This document shows, piece after piece, positions 6,290-11,892 of a stretch of DNA of 23,365 nucleotides. Position 1 is the stretch's first letter. Each line of letters starts with the position of its first letter. The DNA comes from a virus. Where the stretch lies: positions 1 to 23,365 of the IMG/VR virus record IMGVR_UViG_3300022699_000162; one strand, given 5' to 3'. Made by a program: the position numbers and the translations under genes. Below the pieces are notes generated by a model, which ran no database searches, was not told where the DNA came from, and saw only the letters and a list, made by a program, of their open reading frames with translations.

Positions 6290-8025
6290 GCCTTCACCAA
6301 TTCCTTGACATTCCAATCAAATTGATTTGGTAATGTTTGTCTATATTGAATCCTTTTAGGGAGAGCGGACTTACCCCAAAAATGCCTGTGTTTTGAGAAC
6401 TCCATAACTAAATCAATGGAAGAATCATTCGAGGTTTCTTCTTGATATATAGCATTTCTCCCAACAGAAAGATCTTCATATGGAGTAAGTTTAATAATGG
6501 TAGACATAGGAATTATCATTTTTTGAGAACCGACGATCTCATTTGATCTATTGGCATGATGGATCAATATTAAAGTTTTGTTCTTTGAAATTTGATCTTT
6601 ATAAAAGTGTTGTATCTTTTCCCATGATTTTACAAGACTTTGTTGGTAATCGTTTCCGTCTGATTGGTGTAAATTGTAATAGTTATCCATTATGATAACG
6701 TCGTAATTCATCATGGCATCTTCCACCATCTTAAGGTGTCCTTCATTCAATAAATTGAATTCCAGTATGTCTAACTTATGAATAGATGATGTGGTTAACA
6801 ATCCAAAATGGTCTTCCTCTAATTCGTCGTTTTTATGTGCAAAAACCATTTGCTTTAATCGGGTTTGGCATTCGAGATCGTTCATTTCCGAATCAATGTA
6901 TAAGACTTTTCTTTTATTTGTTTTATATCCAAGGAAGTCACAGCCAATAGCAATCGATAAACCAAGCTCATAGGAAAAAAAGGATTTTCCAATCCCACTC
7001 TTTCCGATAATTATATTCATAGTATTGGTAGCTAAAAAAGGTTCAACGACAAAAGACCTGGTGGGTATTTCTAAAGATAGATACTCCGTAAGACCATAGA
7101 CAGGCAAGAAAGTTGATCGTAAACATTTTAAACAATGTTCTTTCCCATGTTTTATGTATAAGTCATTAAAATCGTTGCACTCCAAATTGTCGGGAAAAAC
7201 CAGATAAGGGCTTACAAGCTCTTGCCATTTATCCTTTTCTTTAAAAGAAGCTTCGTCATTTTCTCCACAGAAAATAAACTTTGCTCCCGTAAAGCATGAT
7301 CTCAATTCAATTCCACATGGAACAACATTAGAAGCGCTCAAAGCACAAACCACCGGTTTTTGCGTTATAGCATAAATACTTGCCCCTGTTGCATATCCCT
7401 CGCAAAAATAGATTTCTCCCTTGTAATCAGATTCCATATGAGGAAACATAAAGAATCTTCTTTTTGTTAGAGCCCCATATAACATTTTCTTAGATCCATC
7501 CGGCGATATGAACTGTAAAGATCTGATATTGAACTTTGAGTCATAGATCGGAATGACTAATGTGTCTACGTTAACCTTTACTCCTCCAAGAGCAGACACT
7601 TGTTTGGTTTCTAAATAAGAATGCTCGCTAACATTTTCCGAATTTGAAATAATCGCTTTTGCTTTCTCACAGGCAAGATCGTCTTCTTTTTGCAATTCAA
7701 GTTGCAGCTTTTTAAGATGTAAAGTTTTCTCTCTTTCAATCTCCTCAATCTCATCTTTGTTAAATCTTTTGGATCCCTTATTGTTCCATGATTTAGAAAT
7801 ATGTAACGAAAAAGAACCAAAGCAAACGTGTATATATCCATTTGGTAAAACAATTCCCGAGTACCATTCGCTTTTATTTGAAGAGCCATGAGAATCAAAT
7901 TTATGGATCTTGTTATCCAAGACCAAAACATCTTCATGAAAAAAGATCCCTTTTTCTTGCATGAAGTGGATTAAAGAAATTAATTTATTTGAAGGTACGA
8001 CGTTTTCTTGATATAATTCAGACAT
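6286..8025 (-). CDS. TOPRIM primase fused to RepA-type replicative ATPase/helicase
   Basis: 579 aa, three parts. Residues 1-95 are a DUF3987/TraC-like N-terminal region with YSGIVLPNGYIHVCFGS, preceding a Glu/Lys helical linker (92-130). Residues 150-300 hold a TOPRIM fold: PIYDSKFNIRSLQFISPDG, EIYFCEGYATGASI (Glu209 catalytic), CGENDEAS (Asp257) and CNDFNDL (283-289). Residues 325-530 are a RecA/RepA-like ATPase with Walker A GKSGIGKS (341-348), LYIDSEM (375-381), Walker B DVIIMDNYY (442-450) and LILIHHANRS (485-494). The fusion makes RNA primers and probably unwinds DNA at the fork. It has no zinc-binding domain. No DNA polymerase is visible in the window, so a host or distant phage polymerase would be used. 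Confidence 0.85.
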   Translation of the reverse strand: MSELYQENVVPSNKLISLIHFMQEKGIFFHEDVLVLDNKIHKFDSHGSSNKSEWYSGIVLPNGYIHVCFGSFSLHISKSWNNKGSKRFNKDEIEEIEREKTLHLKKLQLELQKEDDLACEKAKAIISNSENVSEHSYLETKQVSALGGVKVNVDTLVIPIYDSKFNIRSLQFISPDGSKKMLYGALTKRRFFMFPHMESDYKGEIYFCEGYATGASIYAITQKPVVCALSASNVVPCGIELRSCFTGAKFIFCGENDEASFKEKDKWQELVSPYLVFPDNLECNDFNDLYIKHGKEHCLKCLRSTFLPVYGLTEYLSLEIPTRSFVVEPFLATNTMNIIIGKSGIGKSFFSYELGLSIAIGCDFLGYKTNKRKVLYIDSEMNDLECQTRLKQMVFAHKNDELEEDHFGLLTTSSIHKLDILEFNLLNEGHLKMVEDAMMNYDVIIMDNYYNLHQSDGNDYQQSLVKSWEKIQHFYKDQISKNKTLILIHHANRSNEIVGSQKMIIPMSTIIKLTPYEDLSVGRNAIYQEETSNDSSIDLVMEFSKHRHFWGKSALPKRIQYRQTLPNQFDWNVKELVKA

Positions 8026-8054
8026 ATAAAAACCTAGATTCTATGTTTCAATTT

Positions 8055-8085
8055 AAGGAGCTCCCAGCCAAACGAGCTCCTTTTT
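8055..8085 (+). terminator. Primase leader hairpin, terminator in the rightward sense
   Basis: AAGGAGCTC (8055-8063) pairs with GAGCTCCTT (8074-8082) around a 10-base loop, followed rightward by TTTC. Rightward it is a good Rho-independent terminator, although no rightward gene precedes it. Leftward it is a 9-bp hairpin at the very start of the primase mRNA. The layout mirrors that at 1337-1361. Confidence 0.6.
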
Positions 8086-8094
8086 CATTTCCGA

Positions 8095-8123
8095 ATTCTA
8101 GCCTCATAAATTCTTAAGATCAA
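8095..8123 (-). promoter_or_regulatory. Leftward promoter of the primase operon
   Basis: On the minus strand TTGATC (8123-8118), a 17-base spacer and TAGAAT (8100-8095) give a sigma70-like promoter. Predicted start near 8088, a few bases before the leader hairpin and about 65 bases upstream of the primase ATG. Confidence 0.55.
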
Positions 8124-8259
8124 CTTCAAATAATTTCTTAGGTCATAGAATTCGATAAAATAAGATCCAATGTAAACAAATATTTGAAGGTTCTCCCTGA
8201 AAAGTCAATAACTTTTTTCAAGTCATTTAATCTCAAGCATATAAATTCGCAAAAAACTT

Positions 8260-8397
8260 TTATTTTTTCTTCTTGACTTTATATGTTCCCCCCCTTAATA
8301 ATCCCCCTTGCATGCTTGCTCCTTGCAAGACTTCAAGCTTCCCTAATCTCAGCCGAACTCCTGAGAACGGAGAGAAAGGAGGAGGAAAGCGAAGCAT
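8260..8397 (-). CDS. Candidate 45-aa basic Gly-rich peptide
   Basis: A leftward frame from ATG at 8397 to TAA at 8260-8262 gives 45 aa: MLRFPPPFSPFSGVRLR, LGKLEVLQGASMQGG, LLRGGTYKVKKKK. An internal ATG (at SMQGG) has AAGGAG five bases upstream and would give a 17-residue version, MQGGLLRGGTYKVKKKK, which looks like a typical short basic phage peptide. Codon and base use differ from the neighbours (locally GC-richer), and the same segment can fold on the other strand. It may therefore be a structured RNA or DNA element rather than a gene. No family recognised. Confidence 0.35.
   Translation of the reverse strand: MLRFPPPFSPFSGVRLRLGKLEVLQGASMQGGLLRGGTYKVKKKK
8273..8301 (+). promoter_or_regulatory. 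Possible rightward promoter into the non-coding region
   Basis: TTGACT (8273-8278), 17-base spacer, TAATAA (8296-8301). It points at the structured stretch 8303-8466, which has no convincing rightward gene. If used, it would make a non-coding RNA. The spacer contains a run of C, so activity is uncertain. Confidence 0.35.
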
Positions 8398-8466
8398 GCT
8401 AGAGATGGTGAGGAAGCGGCTTCGAAAGCGGTCAGTCTTTCAGAATGCAAGAAGGCATGCTAAAGG
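8303..8466 (+). ncRNA. Possible structured non-coding RNA
   Basis: The segment is purine-rich and less AT-rich than its surroundings. Its ends can pair: CCTTGCATGC (8306-8315) with GCATGC...AAGG (8455-8466, two-base bulge), continued by TTGC (8316-8319) with GCAA (8447-8450). Inside are CTTGC/GCAAG (8315-8319 with 8325-8329, an alternative pairing), CTCC/GGAG (8358-8361, 8369-8372) and CGAAGC/GCTTCG (8390-8395, 8419-8424). A candidate promoter precedes it. No terminator follows and no known RNA family is recognised. The alternative is the leftward mini-gene at 8260-8397. Confidence 0.25.
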
Positions 8467-8563
8467 AATAAATAACTTATAACAATATGGAATTTTTCTT
8501 GGATAAGACTTAAGGCGTACTATGTCTAAATGACTTTAAGCTTAAATATTCATGGATTTCTAT

Positions 8564-8693
8564 TAGTGAGTTCGACTCTATAATATCGTCTCACTATCCA
8601 AATATGATTCGCTTCTAAAGGAAGCTCATATTTCCAAATAAATATATCTTGGTATTTCTTTAGTGAGTTCGCTCTATCTTCGATCGCTCACTA
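8564..8693. repeat. Pair of 33-bp palindromic repeats flanking a third hairpin
   Basis: Copy A (8564-8596) and copy B (8661-8693) both begin TAGTGAGTTCG and end CTCACTA, the arms pairing with each other. Copy B extends to 9 bp (TTTAGTGAG/CTCACTAAA). They are preceded by a similar GGATTTCT/GGTATTTCT. Between them AAATATGA (8600-8607) pairs with TCATATTT (8626-8633) and GCTTC with GAAGC (8611-8625). Three successive hairpins in 130 bases could be RNA structure, protein-binding sites or cruciform DNA. Confidence 0.65.
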
Positions 8694-8762
8694 AAAACAA
8701 AGAAGAAAGGATAAAGACAAGAAACCAAACAACTGTTCTTGGATTTAAAAAGATAAGTAAGT

Positions 8763-8894
8763 CTTGGATCCAAAGAAACATGGGACTAAAGATCTATAAG
8801 ACAGAACTTGGATTCCAAGAAACATTGGTCTATAGCTATAAAGAATAGATATTAGATATTAAAAAACATGGGTCTAAGGCGTTAAAGCTTTACA
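8763..8894 (+). repeat. Three tandem 44-bp imperfect repeats (iteron-like)
   Basis: Units start at 8763, 8807 and 8851. The first two share CTTGGAT at +1 and AAGAAACAT at +11; all three share AACATGGGNCTA-like blocks at 8777, 8821 and 8865, exactly 44 bases apart. The third unit has diverged at its left end. Each block is followed by an AT-rich TATAA or TTAAA segment. The same core recurs inverted at 8929-8957 and 9278-9306. Candidate initiator or regulator binding sites. Confidence 0.6.
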
Positions 8895-8928
8895 GGAATA
8901 AAGATATATAGCCCCCGCGCCGTTCGTC

Positions 8929-8957
8929 GATTCTACGCTGAATTAGACCCATTCTCG
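8929..8957 (-). repeat. Copy 1 of a 29-bp repeat, inverted relative to the tandem units
   Basis: Identical to the copy at 9278-9306 at 24 of 29 positions by eye. The shared right part is ATTAGRCCYATTCTCG. On the minus strand it reads ATGGGTCTAA, the core of the 8777/8821/8865 blocks, and then TAGAAT, a possible -10 box. TGGGTCTAA at 8869 and TTAGACCCA at 8943 form a 9-bp inverted repeat. It lies just past the end of the gene at 8971-9249. Confidence 0.6.
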
Positions 8958-8970
8958 AGCTTTTTGAATA

Positions 8971-9249
8971 TTAATCTAAGAACTGTTTGAGAGGAGCCAG
9001 CTTTTTTAAGCTAAGGCTGGCCTTTGAGATCTTATAATGTTCCAGAAGATCATGAAAATAATCGTCATCTACGGTAACGACTTCGTTTTCTTCAAAGTCG
9101 GCCGTAAAAAACACCAATTGATAAAAATATTTAGGAATATAGACTTTGTTGACATTATCCGAGACTCTTCCTTGAGTCAAGACCATAAAATAATTATTTA
9201 CATCGTTTTTTATTTTCGGTACTTTCTTTTCAAAAATCAATCCTTCCAT
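8971..9249 (-). CDS. Unknown small protein between 29-bp repeats, 92 aa
   Basis: AAAGGAG lies 7 bases before the ATG. The product starts MEGLIFEKKVPKIKNDVNNYF, has a strand-rich centre (VYIPKYFYQLVFFTADFEENEVVTVDDD) and ends in helices (YFHDLLEHYKISKASLSLKKLAPLKQFL, in parts). It looks soluble, about neutral. No family is recognised. A TATAAT box inside the repeat upstream (9284-9279) may drive it alone, separately from the genes to its right. Being enclosed by two copies of the repeat, it may encode the protein that binds them, but no DNA-binding motif is visible. Confidence 0.7.
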   Translation of the reverse strand: MEGLIFEKKVPKIKNDVNNYFMVLTQGRVSDNVNKVYIPKYFYQLVFFTADFEENEVVTVDDDYFHDLLEHYKISKASLSLKKLAPLKQFLD

Positions 9250-9277
9250 GTTATTTCTCCTTTGTAGAAAGATAGAC

Positions 9278-9306
9278 GATTATACGCCAAATTAGGCCTA
9301 TTCTCG
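9278..9306 (-). repeat. Copy 2 of the 29-bp repeat, with a TATAAT box
   Basis: The same repeat as 8929-8957, 349 bases away in direct orientation. On the minus strand it contains TAGGCCTAA and then a perfect TATAAT (9284-9279) at the right distance to drive the gene at 8971-9249. No TTGACA-like -35 is present; the conserved part of the repeat occupies that place, so an activator or repressor site is plausible. Confidence 0.6.
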
Positions 9307-9358
9307 TTGATTCTAGTATGTCTAAAGAATGTAGACTTACGTTACTCAAACAGATCTG

Positions 9359-9856
9359 TTAGCATGAGGTATAAATAATTTCAGGATATATATTGATTTG
9401 TTGATAGTAACCACAAATTTCAATCGCATTATCAACAATTTCAATCGTTCTCTCAAGTTGCTCTTTGTACCATGATTGACAATCAATGTCTTGCCGGGAA
9501 AATTCCTCAATTGTAGGAAAGATACCATTAGCCTGTTTATCCTCAAATAGCAAACATTTACAGACTTTCTTTAAGTTACGCAAAGTATTTTCACATAATA
9601 TGAATTCTACTCCGTCTGAATCGGTAGAATATAAAAAGTTTTTTATCAACTCATCAATTTGATATGCATTTCTCCAGCATCCAATTTCAACAAGTGCATA
9701 CATTTTTATATTATCTTTTTCACGCCTAAATTTATTGTTGGCTAAAATTTTATGTTTTTCATCCTCCAGAAATACATAAAGATATTTTTCATGGTTATAT
9801 TTATTACTCTTGTCTCCAACTTCTACGCGAAGTGAAAGTGTCATGGATAAGCCCAT
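9359..9856 (-). CDS. Phage conserved protein of the GLDM/WRKAN type, function unknown
   Basis: 165 aa. The product opens MGLSMTLSL and has ALVEIGCWRNAYQIDELI (54-71), then CENTLRNLKKVCKCLL, SRQDIDCQSWYKEQLERTIEIVDNAI near the end. I recognise the layout of a widespread phage protein family: a GLDMYL start, an EVxYWRKANxIHxW motif, a V...L..LL..C..VL helix and a final WYxxDLxxTIEIL helix. The function of the family is unknown, and some database labels attached to it are unreliable. The start at 9856 is preferred over the internal Met because GLxM belongs to the family. AGAGGA precedes it. It follows a small gene by 13 bases. Confidence 0.7.
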   Translation of the reverse strand: MGLSMTLSLRVEVGDKSNKYNHEKYLYVFLEDEKHKILANNKFRREKDNIKMYALVEIGCWRNAYQIDELIKNFLYSTDSDGVEFILCENTLRNLKKVCKCLLFEDKQANGIFPTIEEFSRQDIDCQSWYKEQLERTIEIVDNAIEICGYYQQINIYPEIIYTSC

Positions 9857-9869
9857 AAATCCTCTTATT

Positions 9870-10049
9870 TTAAATTACTCTTAAGTGTTGTTGATTCTTT
9901 AACCACCACCGCATTCTTTTATAAACGCCTTCAATCTCCGAATCATTTCCCCCTGCAAACCAATAATCGTAGTATACCATATTAAGCTCCAATAGGTTAC
10001 AGCATTGCTCCAATCTATCTTTCCAAGTGTCAAAATCAAGTTCGTACAT
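9870..10049 (-). CDS. Small unknown protein, 59 aa
   Basis: The ATG at 10049 opens a frame of 59 codons to TAA at 9870: MYELDFDTWKDRLEQCCNLL, then ELNMVYYDYWFAGGNDSE and a C-terminal VYKRMRWWLKNQQHLRVI. It is Trp/Tyr-rich with two adjacent cysteines. The ribosome site is weak (AAAAGAT). It is the first gene after the strong leftward promoter at 10082-10110 and fits snugly against the next gene, which supports it. No family recognised. Confidence 0.6.
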   Translation of the reverse strand: MYELDFDTWKDRLEQCCNLLELNMVYYDYWFAGGNDSEIEGVYKRMRWWLKNQQHLRVI

Positions 10050-10071
10050 AGTAAATCTTTTAGCCTTAGTA

Positions 10072-10110
10072 GTTTGATCTTAAAATATCAAACCATTTTA
10101 CATTTGTCAA
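10072..10110 (-). promoter_or_regulatory. Leftward promoter with palindromic operator
   Basis: On the minus strand a perfect TTGACA (10110-10105), 17-base spacer and TATTTT (10087-10082) give one of the best promoters in the window. GTTTGAT (10072-10078) and ATCAAAC (10087-10093) form a 7-bp inverted repeat across the -10 box and start site, a candidate operator. It re-initiates transcription just past the terminators at 10118-10228, making 10049-8971 a separate unit. Confidence 0.65.
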
Positions 10111-10117
10111 TAAAAGA

Positions 10118-10159
10118 GCCCCGTCATTTAGGTGGCAAGTGGAGACAAGCCGACGGGGC
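10118..10159 (-). terminator. Second leftward terminator, with a large loop
   Basis: GCCCCGTC (10118-10125) and GACGGGGC (10152-10159) form an 8-bp GC-rich stem. Read leftward it is followed by TCTTTTATT, a terminator layout, but the loop is 26 bases. The loop carries, in the leftward RNA, an 11-base sequence complementary to the ribosome sites of two genes upstream in the same transcript (see findings). Confidence 0.6.
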
Positions 10160-10168
10160 ATAAGAAAA

Positions 10169-10228
10169 GCTCAAGATCAAAACCACAAAGTGGGGAACAC
10201 TTTTCGGAAACATAAAACGATCTTGAGC
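10169..10228 (-). terminator. First leftward terminator, nested hairpins
   Basis: GCTCAAGATC (10169-10178) pairs with GATCTTGAGC (10219-10228), enclosing a second hairpin AAAGTG/CACTTT (10187-10203). Leftward it is followed by TTTTC. It stands 15 bases past the gene ending at 10243. The nested form and 40-base loop are unusual for a simple terminator. Confidence 0.55.
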
Positions 10229-10242
10229 ATGTTTTAATCTAT

Positions 10243-10527
10243 TTATGATGGGATAATCTTATCCAAAAGAAATTTTGTGATAAAGTAAAGTGTCGTGTCT
10301 TCAACATCCAATTCATTTAAATTGTCATTTTCAAGGATAATAAATTTTTCTATCTCCGCTCTAATGTATAATGGTATCATTGCCGAAAAACAGCACGATT
10401 CTTCACTGAATTCTCTAAATCTTAGTTTCTCTCTTAAGTATTTATCAATGTAGTCTCTTTGGATTAATCCCATTTTTTTTAAGTTTTCATAAATTAAGGA
10501 AGTCATTTCAAATACGTTATTTCTCAT
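10243..10527 (-). CDS. Unknown small protein, 94 aa
   Basis: The internal ATG at 10527 is chosen because GGAGATTTGGA precedes it. The frame extends to 10596, but that part lies within the previous gene. The product opens MRNNVFEMTSLIYENLKKMG, continues with a charged helix (IQRDYIDKYLREKLRFREFSEE) and ends in ELDVEDTTLYFITKFLLDKI. Soluble and helical by pattern. It overlaps the upstream gene by 11 bases and is the last gene before the paired terminators. It shares a size and style with the gene at 10517-10825 but no clear homology. Confidence 0.65.
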   Translation of the reverse strand: MRNNVFEMTSLIYENLKKMGLIQRDYIDKYLREKLRFREFSEESCCFSAMIPLYIRAEIEKFIILENDNLNELDVEDTTLYFITKFLLDKIIPS

Positions 10528-10825
10528 TCCAAATCTCCAAATTAATAAGTTCGCTGAGAATATTCGAGAAAAATTTGACAAATCCTTGAATATCACAGTT
10601 TATTTTAATATTTATACAATTCTCAAGTGCTTTACCATCAATTAATAAGCAATTAATGATTTCTAGCGTCTTATCTAAATCAATTTTAGACGAAGAAATA
10701 TTACGCTTGGTAATAAAGTCATCGATCAAAGCAATCTTGATATCCTCGAATAGCTCTATGTTAGCCTGTCTGTATTTTTCTATAATGTCATCTCTTAAAA
10801 GATCTCTTAATTTCTTCTCATTCAT
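10517..10825 (-). CDS. Unknown small helical protein, 102 aa
   Basis: AGGAG lies 7 bases before the ATG, which overlaps the upstream stop by 8 bases. The product is helical and rich in Ile, Leu, Asn and Asp: MNEKKLRDLLRDDIIEKYRQ, IALIDDFITKRNISSSKI, DLDKTLEIINCLLIDGKALENC. No membrane segment, no DNA-binding motif, no family recognised. It belongs to the tightly overlapping set running from ardA to 10243. Confidence 0.7.
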   Translation of the reverse strand: MNEKKLRDLLRDDIIEKYRQANIELFEDIKIALIDDFITKRNISSSKIDLDKTLEIINCLLIDGKALENCINIKINCDIQGFVKFFSNILSELINLEIWNEK

Positions 10826-11102
10826 TTTCTAACTCCTGCTTTCGTTGTTGAAACCATGTAACCAACGCATCTTTAGCGCTCCACCCTTCGAAGTAATAGA
10901 AGTCTTCTTCCAAGATGTGCTCAAATGTTTTATCAAAGTAATCTTCTATTGTCTCATCTTCGCAACCATCAAGGTATTGTACGTCTCCAATCAGTCTTCT
11001 AATTACAAAGTCAAAGATCAGTTGAGCCGTGTCTTTATACACGTGCTCAAGATACCATTCATCATAATTCATCTTATCATCAACATAGGGCTCAAGTCTC
11101 AT
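10818..11102 (-). CDS. Unknown very acidic protein, candidate DNA mimic, 94 aa
   Basis: The ATG at 11102 overlaps the previous stop (ATGA) and follows GGTGGAAG. The frame extends seven codons further into the previous gene. The product is strikingly rich in Asp/Glu and aromatic residues: MRLEPYVDDKMNYDEWYLEHVY, YLDGCEDETIEDYFDKTFEHILEEDFYYFEGW in pieces, then LVTWFQQRKQELENE. This composition resembles DNA-mimic anti-restriction proteins, and ardA lies two genes upstream in the operon. This is inference from composition and context. No family is recognised. Confidence 0.7.
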   Translation of the reverse strand: MRLEPYVDDKMNYDEWYLEHVYKDTAQLIFDFVIRRLIGDVQYLDGCEDETIEDYFDKTFEHILEEDFYYFEGWSAKDALVTWFQQRKQELENE

Positions 11103-11293
11103 CTTCCACCCCCGCGAATCCAACCGTTTGCATAGTCCAAAGCAAGTTGATACATTTCATTGTATCTGGCCGTGTATTCAAAGATTGAAGCATACTCCCG
11201 CGCAAAGTCCACGGGGTCAATAACACGATCTAAATCAACTTCACATTGGGCAATGTATTCATCTAAATAATCCGGCAATTCCATATCTTTCAT
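11099..11293 (-). CDS. Unknown small acidic protein, 64 aa
   Basis: The start at 11293 (MKDMELPDYLDEYIAQ) is chosen because GGGGGGAA precedes it. The frame runs on to 11353 but into ardA. The product is acidic: CEVDLDRVIDPVDFAREYAS, YTARYNEMYQLALDYANGWIRGGGR. Helical by pattern. It begins 18 bases past the ardA stop and ends in an ATGA overlap. It may assist or extend the anti-defence function of ArdA, but nothing beyond acidity and position shows this. Confidence 0.65.
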   Translation of the reverse strand: MKDMELPDYLDEYIAQCEVDLDRVIDPVDFAREYASIFEYTARYNEMYQLALDYANGWIRGGGR

Positions 11294-11310
11294 GTTTTCC
11301 CCCCACCCCG

Positions 11311-11838
11311 TTATGAAGCGTAGTAATAAAGATTTACGCGATAATTTAAACATATTTTATCGAATACGCCGTTTAAGCATTGATCATGGTAGTAACTTTC
11401 AAAATCAAAGTAATCAATAACATCGTTTGGTGTGTTTTCAAAAAATCCTGTGTCATCCAAGTATTGTTCGATAAAATCAATGTCACTTTCGTAAACGCCA
11501 ATTACTTTGTCTTTTATGCAACGTAGCGCGGCATCAATTTGTTTTCCGTAGTCGTTATAAAATATCGCAAATGCATAGCGGTCATTATCGTCAGATTGAT
11601 CTTGCAATGCTTCCGCAATATCGGATATTTGTTTAAAGGATTCATCTGTAACATTAATCCCATAAAAGTATTGATAGTCATCAATAGAATATTCATCCTT
11701 ACCACAGATCTCATTAACACGCTCCCAAATATGTTCTTCTCCAAGCGTGCAGTCAATCCACTCACCGCTTAAAAAGCCTTCGTTGTATTTTCTTAAGTTT
11801 GAAACCCAAATCATTGGTTTAAAGTCTTGATCTTTCAT
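11311..11838 (-). CDS. ardA: ArdA-family antirestriction protein
   Basis: 175 aa, close to the usual 165-180. Family features appear in order: MIWVSNLRKYNEGFLSGEWIDC (9-30), matching the IYVASLxxYNxGxLxGxWID opening; EHIWERVNEIC; EYSIDDYQYF (49-58); GVYESDIDFIEQY (114-126); and YFDFESYYHDQCLNGVF (143-159). It is very acidic. ArdA dimers mimic B-form DNA and block type I restriction-modification enzymes, so the phage DNA would survive entry. The leader contains TGGAGACAAGC before the ATG, shared with the gene upstream. A hairpin at 11869-11884 lies between the two genes and may attenuate expression. Confidence 0.85.
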   Translation of the reverse strand: MKDQDFKPMIWVSNLRKYNEGFLSGEWIDCTLGEEHIWERVNEICGKDEYSIDDYQYFYGINVTDESFKQISDIAEALQDQSDDNDRYAFAIFYNDYGKQIDAALRCIKDKVIGVYESDIDFIEQYLDDTGFFENTPNDVIDYFDFESYYHDQCLNGVFDKICLNYRVNLYYYAS

Positions 11839-11859
11839 TGCTTGTCTCCATTTATGTTT
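11839..11859 (-). repeat. Duplicated translation leader, ardA copy
   Basis: The 21 bases before the ardA start are identical to those at 12140-12160 before the next gene upstream. On the mRNA they read AAACATAAATGGAGACAAGCA, the GGAG acting as ribosome binding site. Two adjacent genes with the same leader suggest gene or leader duplication, or joint post-transcriptional control. Confidence 0.8.
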
Positions 11860-11868
11860 GTTGATAAA

Positions 11869-11884
11869 GCCCCCGTTAAGGGGC
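11869..11884 (-). terminator. Hairpin between the 81-aa gene and ardA, possible attenuator
   Basis: GCCCC (11869-11873) and GGGGC (11880-11884) form a 5-bp GC stem with a 6-base loop. Leftward it is followed only by TTTATC, so termination would be partial. It would let the 81-aa protein be made in excess of ArdA. Confidence 0.4.
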
Positions 11885-11892
11885 GTTTAGAT

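Larger units (their letters stand above)
8398..8970. other. Repeat-rich non-coding region, candidate replication origin
   Basis: About 570 bases without a credible gene. Two open frames here have poor composition and cross the repeats. The region holds the upper half of a possible structured RNA, two 33-bp palindromes with a third hairpin between them, a CTTGGAT motif at 8503, 8738, 8763 and 8807, 44-bp tandem repeats, and a GC-rich spot at 8910-8925. It is next to the primase-helicase operon. Iterated motifs, palindromes and AT-rich DNA beside replication genes fit an origin, but this is inference. Confidence 0.4.

Noticed and set aside
7611-7937. Leftward 108-aa open frame within the primase region
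   Set aside because: It is in another frame of the primase N-terminal part, which has recognised motifs; no independent support.
8273-8482. Rightward 69-aa open frame in the non-coding region
   Set aside because: It begins with TTG inside a promoter-like box, has no ribosome site, and its composition (Pro/Cys then Arg runs) does not look like a phage protein.
8663-8848. Rightward 61-aa open frame across the repeats
   Set aside because: It runs through a palindrome and two 44-bp repeats, and its internal similarity is explained by the DNA repeats; no ribosome site.
8763-8894. CRISPR array
   Set aside because: Only three degenerate units, no conserved repeat with variable spacers of constant size, and no cas genes.
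10118-10159. tRNA-like element, because of the GC-rich closing stem
   Set aside because: Only 42 bases, with no D-, anticodon- or T-arm and no TTC consensus.
10845-11135. Rightward hydrophobic 96-aa open frame
   Set aside because: It is antisense to the acidic leftward gene with good ribosome site and overlaps; hydrophobic residues are the expected mirror of Glu/Asp/Lys codons.
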